Shown: in pieces, positions 5,806-7,429 of the stretch | How the letters are laid out: each line of letters starts with the position of its first letter | Numbering within the stretch: the first letter of the stretch is position 1 | Assembly: GCA_937871635.1 (NCBI GenBank) | Contig: CALMNS010000724.1 | Coordinates: forward strand, 1 to 7,429 | DNA length: 7,429 nucleotides | Origin: an uncultured Solirubrobacter sp. | GTDB taxonomy: Bacteria; Actinomycetota; Thermoleophilia; Solirubrobacterales; Solirubrobacteraceae | Direction: 5' to 3' | The notes under the pieces: model-generated | Told to the model about the DNA's origin: nothing | Database searches by the model: none | What the model saw: the letters and a program-made list of their open reading frames with translations, nothing else | Program-made: the position numbers and the translations under genes

Positions 5806-6659
5806 GCGATCGCCGGCGCAACCTCGTGCTCGCGAGGGTCGGCGCCGAGTCGCTGCATCCGGAGTGGATCGACCCGGCGGCATCGCGCAACTGGGACCTC
5901 CACCTCGTCCCCTATCAGGAGATCCCCGACCAGGCCGACGTCGACTGCGTGGTGGCCGACGTCATCCCCGGCCCGAAGTGGACCGGGCTGCGCCAGCGGC
6001 TCAACGAGTGGGACGGCTGGCGCGAGTACGACCAGGTCTGGCTGCCCGACGACGACATCCGCGCCGACCAGGACACGATCAACCGGATGTTCGAGGTCGC
6101 CCACGAGCTCGGGTTCGACCTCTTCGCCCCCGCGCTGCACGAGACCTCGCACTACGCCCACTTCATCACCATGCGCCACCACACGTTCTTCGGGCGGTGG
6201 GTCGGCTTCGTCGAGATCATGGTGCCGGGCTTCCGCACGGCGGCGCTCGAGCGGCTCCTGCCGACGCTGGACCTCACGGAGACGGGCTGGGGCTGGGGGC
6301 TCGATTCGGTGTGGCCCAAGCTGCTCGGCTACCAGAACGTCGGCATCATCGACGGCACGCCCGTCGTGCACACCCGGCCCGTCGGCGAGATGCGCGACGA
6401 GGACCTGCGGCGACGGATCCACGCGGAGTCCGACGCGCTCATGGCGCGCCACGACTGCCGCCAGGAGCACACCACCTTCGCGGCCTTCGGCCCGGATCGC
6501 AAGCGCCTGGACCTGAGCCCGGAACGCCTGCTCGTGGAGCTCGTGAAGGGGTCGCAGTACCTCATCGACCGCGACCCCAGGCTGCTCCCCTGGATCGTCG
6601 ACTTCCAGAGCCCGCTGCTCAGCCGGCCGGAGTACCCGGTCGCCGGCACGCCGAACTGA
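5802..6659 (+). CDS. DUF707 family protein, putative glycosyltransferase
   Basis: A 285-residue protein resembling DUF707 (PF05212), a family of unproven activity with a GT-A-glycosyltransferase-like look. The diagnostic stretch is YDQVWLPDDDIRADQDTINRMF (76-97, cited by ends: YDQVW and INRMF) with a DDD triad (83-85) that could bind a metal-nucleotide-sugar. Then come ALHETSHYAHFIT (111-123), FVEIMVPGF (136-144), TGWGWGLDSVWPKL (161-174) and IIDGTPVVHTRPVG (182-195). No signal peptide or membrane segment is evident. The GTG start overlaps the stop of the mutase gene (GTGA), implying translational coupling. The position right after a Galf-donor enzyme suggests, by inference only, a galactofuranosyl- or related surface-glycan transferase. 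An upstream extension of the same frame exists but lies out of register over the mutase gene and is not coding. Confidence 0.85.
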   Translation: MSDRRRNLVLARVGAESLHPEWIDPAASRNWDLHLVPYQEIPDQADVDCVVADVIPGPKWTGLRQRLNEWDGWREYDQVWLPDDDIRADQDTINRMFEVAHELGFDLFAPALHETSHYAHFITMRHHTFFGRWVGFVEIMVPGFRTAALERLLPTLDLTETGWGWGLDSVWPKLLGYQNVGIIDGTPVVHTRPVGEMRDEDLRRRIHAESDALMARHDCRQEHTTFAAFGPDRKRLDLSPERLLVELVKGSQYLIDRDPRLLPWIVDFQSPLLSRPEYPVAGTPN

Positions 6660-6683
6660 GCGGCGCGCCGCCGCGCACCGCTC
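6658..6683 (+). terminator. Candidate hairpin after the mutase-DUF707 operon
   Basis: GAGCGG (6658-6663) pairs with CCGCTC (6678-6683), and inside it CGCG (6664-6667) pairs with CGCG (6672-6675), leaving a four-base loop and a two-base bulge. The stem begins in the stop codon of the DUF707 gene. A second perfect palindrome, CGCCCGGGCG, follows at 6696-6705 before the convergent small gene. There is no run of T, so it is not a classical intrinsic terminator. GC-rich hairpins form easily by chance in such DNA. Confidence 0.35.
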
Positions 6684-6707
6684 GCGCTCCGCGCCCGCCC
6701 GGGCGAC

Positions 6708-6983
6708 TCAAACGGCGTGCTCCCGCAGCGAGGAGGGCTGGTCGGGATCGTGCTCGGCGCTGAGGGCCTGGGCGTCGCGCCACACCGTGTCGGCTTGCAG
6801 CTCGAGCCGGCGGGCGCGCTCGTCGTCGGGTGCCTCGACGGCGAGCTCGAGCAGCCGGAGCTCGAGCGCCGCGAGCGCGCGGACTCGGGCGGCCGCGAAG
6901 GCGCAGCGCGCCGCTTCGAGGTCGAGGACGGTGTTCATCGGCGCGGCCTCGTTCGAGGCGCTCTGGTTCGGATGGTCAGGCAT
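6708..6983 (-). CDS. Small helical hypothetical protein (91 aa)
   Basis: I do not recognise this protein. It starts at ATG 6983, seven bases after AGGAG (6991-6995 on the minus strand). Residues 1-16 are polar and probably disordered. Residues 17-76 are rich in Ala, Leu, Glu and Arg with heptad-like spacing (for example RVRALAALELRLLELAVE, 33-50), predicting one or two long amphipathic helices, possibly a coiled-coil hairpin broken at APDD (51-54). The tail is polar. There is no signal peptide or membrane helix. Third codon positions are almost all G or C, as in the neighbouring genes, supporting real coding. A second in-frame ATG (MNTVL, residue 16) is an alternative start. It converges on the DUF707 gene and shows no evident link to glycan synthesis. 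Confidence 0.6.
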   Translation of the reverse strand: MPDHPNQSASNEAAPMNTVLDLEAARCAFAAARVRALAALELRLLELAVEAPDDERARRLELQADTVWRDAQALSAEHDPDQPSSLREHAV

Positions 6984-7011
6984 CCGAGCGCTCCTGCGTG
7001 AACGGCATCAT
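6976..7011 (-). CDS. Possible 11-codon leader peptide overlapping the small gene's start
   Basis: The best ribosome site in the right part of the window, AAGGAG (7017-7022, minus strand), lies five bases before tandem ATG ATG at 7011-7006. That frame encodes only MMPFTQERSDA and stops at 6976, seven bases beyond the first base of the 91-residue gene's ATG. Either this is a leader peptide coupling translation to the small gene, or a one-base frameshift separates the true start from the rest of that gene. Confidence 0.4.
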   Translation of the reverse strand: MMPFTQERSDA

Positions 7012-7043
7012 GAGATCTCCTTGTGCTTCGAGCGAATGAGGAC

Positions 7044-7066
7044 GCCGAGCGCGCGGGGCGCTCGGC
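7044..7066. terminator. Perfect 9-bp stem hairpin (candidate terminator)
   Basis: GCCGAGCGC (7044-7052) and GCGCTCGGC (7058-7066) form a perfect 9-bp stem with a five-base loop. It lies between the end of the membrane-anchored protein gene and the small gene, both on the minus strand. It lacks a clear T tract; downstream on the minus strand only CTCATTCG is mildly T-containing. It probably works with the adjacent hairpin. Confidence 0.5.
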
Positions 7067-7071
7067 TACAG

Positions 7072-7098
7072 CTGGCGATCCCTCGCGGGATCAGCCAG
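7072..7098 (-). terminator. 11-bp hairpin spanning the stop codon of the membrane-anchored protein gene
   Basis: CTGGC-GATCCC (7072-7082) pairs with GGGATC-A-GCCAG (7087-7098), giving eleven pairs with a single bulged A (7093) and a four-base loop. The stem includes the TGA stop (7091-7093) of the minus-strand gene running in from the right edge. Its location and strength suggest transcription termination or 3'-end protection. No T run follows, so an atypical terminator is the honest reading. Confidence 0.5.
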
Positions 7099-7429
7099 GT
7101 CGCTCGAGCAGCGAGAGGAACAGCACCGGCCGGAATCCGGCCGGGGGAAGGAGCAGCCTGCGGTAGCGCAGGAGCGGGATAAGCGAAAGGGCGAGCAGGG
7201 AGGCGATCCAGAAGGCGGTGGACGGCCCGGGGGACGCCGCGGAGGCCGCGACGCCGGTCGGGCTCGACGGCGGGGTCGGCAGGCCGTCAGGGGTGCCTGG
7301 CGAGTTCGCCTGCGTGGTGGCCGAGGCCGAGGCGGCGCTGAGGGCCGGCGTGGGGGTCGTGGGGTCGAACATGAAGGCGCCGGCGGAGGCGGAGGCACTG
7401 CACCGCGCGCTGCTCGACGGCAACGCCGC
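7091..7429 (-). CDS. C-terminal end of a Ser/Pro/Ala/Thr-rich membrane-anchored protein (N-terminus outside window)
   Basis: The frame is open to the window edge, so the visible ~112 residues are probably the end of a longer protein; a TTG at 7423 and an ATG at 7372 are in frame but neither has clear support as a start. The visible part has a low-complexity Ser/Thr/Pro/Ala/Gly segment (about 60 residues, for example SPGTPDGLPTPPSSPTG), like an extracellular stalk. A single hydrophobic helix follows, FWIASLLALSLIPLL (71-85 counted from the TTG), then a positive RYRR cluster and a short tail ending LFLSLLERPG. The arrangement predicts an outside stalk and an inside tail. A two-base-shifted frame over the same bases is Pro/Arg-rich and looks like a shadow. 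No function can be assigned. Confidence 0.6.
   Translation of the reverse strand, partial: AALPSSSARCSASASAGAFMFDPTTPTPALSAASASATTQANSPGTPDGLPTPPSSPTGVAASAASPGPSTAFWIASLLALSLIPLLRYRRLLLPPAGFRPVLFLSLLERPG

Noticed and set aside
6661..6670. Palindrome CGGCGCGCCG
   Set aside because: Short GC-only palindromes are expected at this base composition; it is mentioned only as part of the candidate hairpin.
6717..7001. 94-codon plus-strand frame antisense to the small gene
   Set aside because: The minus-strand frame has a proper ribosome site and a coherent helical pattern; this one has no ribosome site and a Gly/Arg-rich shadow composition.
7066..7398. Pro/Arg-rich 110-codon minus-strand frame
   Set aside because: It overlaps the frame with a clear membrane helix and positive cluster, and lacks any protein-like features itself.

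Overview
The window is very GC-rich double-stranded bacterial DNA with near-total G/C at third codon positions, frequent GTG/TTG starts and four-base start/stop overlaps. This points to a high-GC actinobacterium. A deep lineage such as Thermoleophilia/Solirubrobacterales is plausible, but nothing here proves it. No tRNA, rRNA, CRISPR array, insertion sequence or transposase was seen, and no gene-free stretch exceeds about 300 bases.

Layout: (1) Positions 1-1408, minus strand: a mannitol 2-dehydrogenase-family polyol dehydrogenase, cut at its C-terminus by the window edge. (2) Divergent from it at 1489-2589, plus strand: a TagB/TagF-type CDP-glycerol glycerophosphotransferase. (3) Meeting it tail to tail, with the two stop codons sharing one CTAG, is a minus-strand pair: a LicC-like cytidylyltransferase (3680-4432) followed by an sn-glycerol-1-phosphate dehydrogenase-like enzyme (2586-3683), joined by an ATGA overlap. 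(4) Divergent from that pair across a 212-base regulatory gap is a plus-strand pair: UDP-galactopyranose mutase (4645-5805) and a DUF707 putative glycosyltransferase (5802-6659), joined by a GTGA overlap. (5) The right end holds a small helical hypothetical protein on the minus strand (6708-6983) with a possible leader peptide, two strong tandem hairpins, and the C-terminal end of a Ser/Pro/Ala/Thr-rich membrane-anchored protein running off the window.

The centre reads as part of a cell-surface glycopolymer locus. UDP-galactopyranose mutase would supply UDP-galactofuranose and the DUF707 protein could be the transferase that uses it. The most interesting idea is the other half. The usual bacterial CDP-glycerol enzyme (TagD/TarD, acting on sn-glycerol-3-phosphate) is not in the window. 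Instead a glycerol-1-phosphate dehydrogenase and a LicC-type cytidylyltransferase are translationally coupled and face a CDP-glycerol-type transferase. Together they could make a CDP-glycerol of the opposite stereochemistry from dihydroxyacetone phosphate and transfer sn-glycerol-1-phosphate to a glycan, perhaps a galactofuranan. The protein families are well supported by motifs; the pathway is inference.
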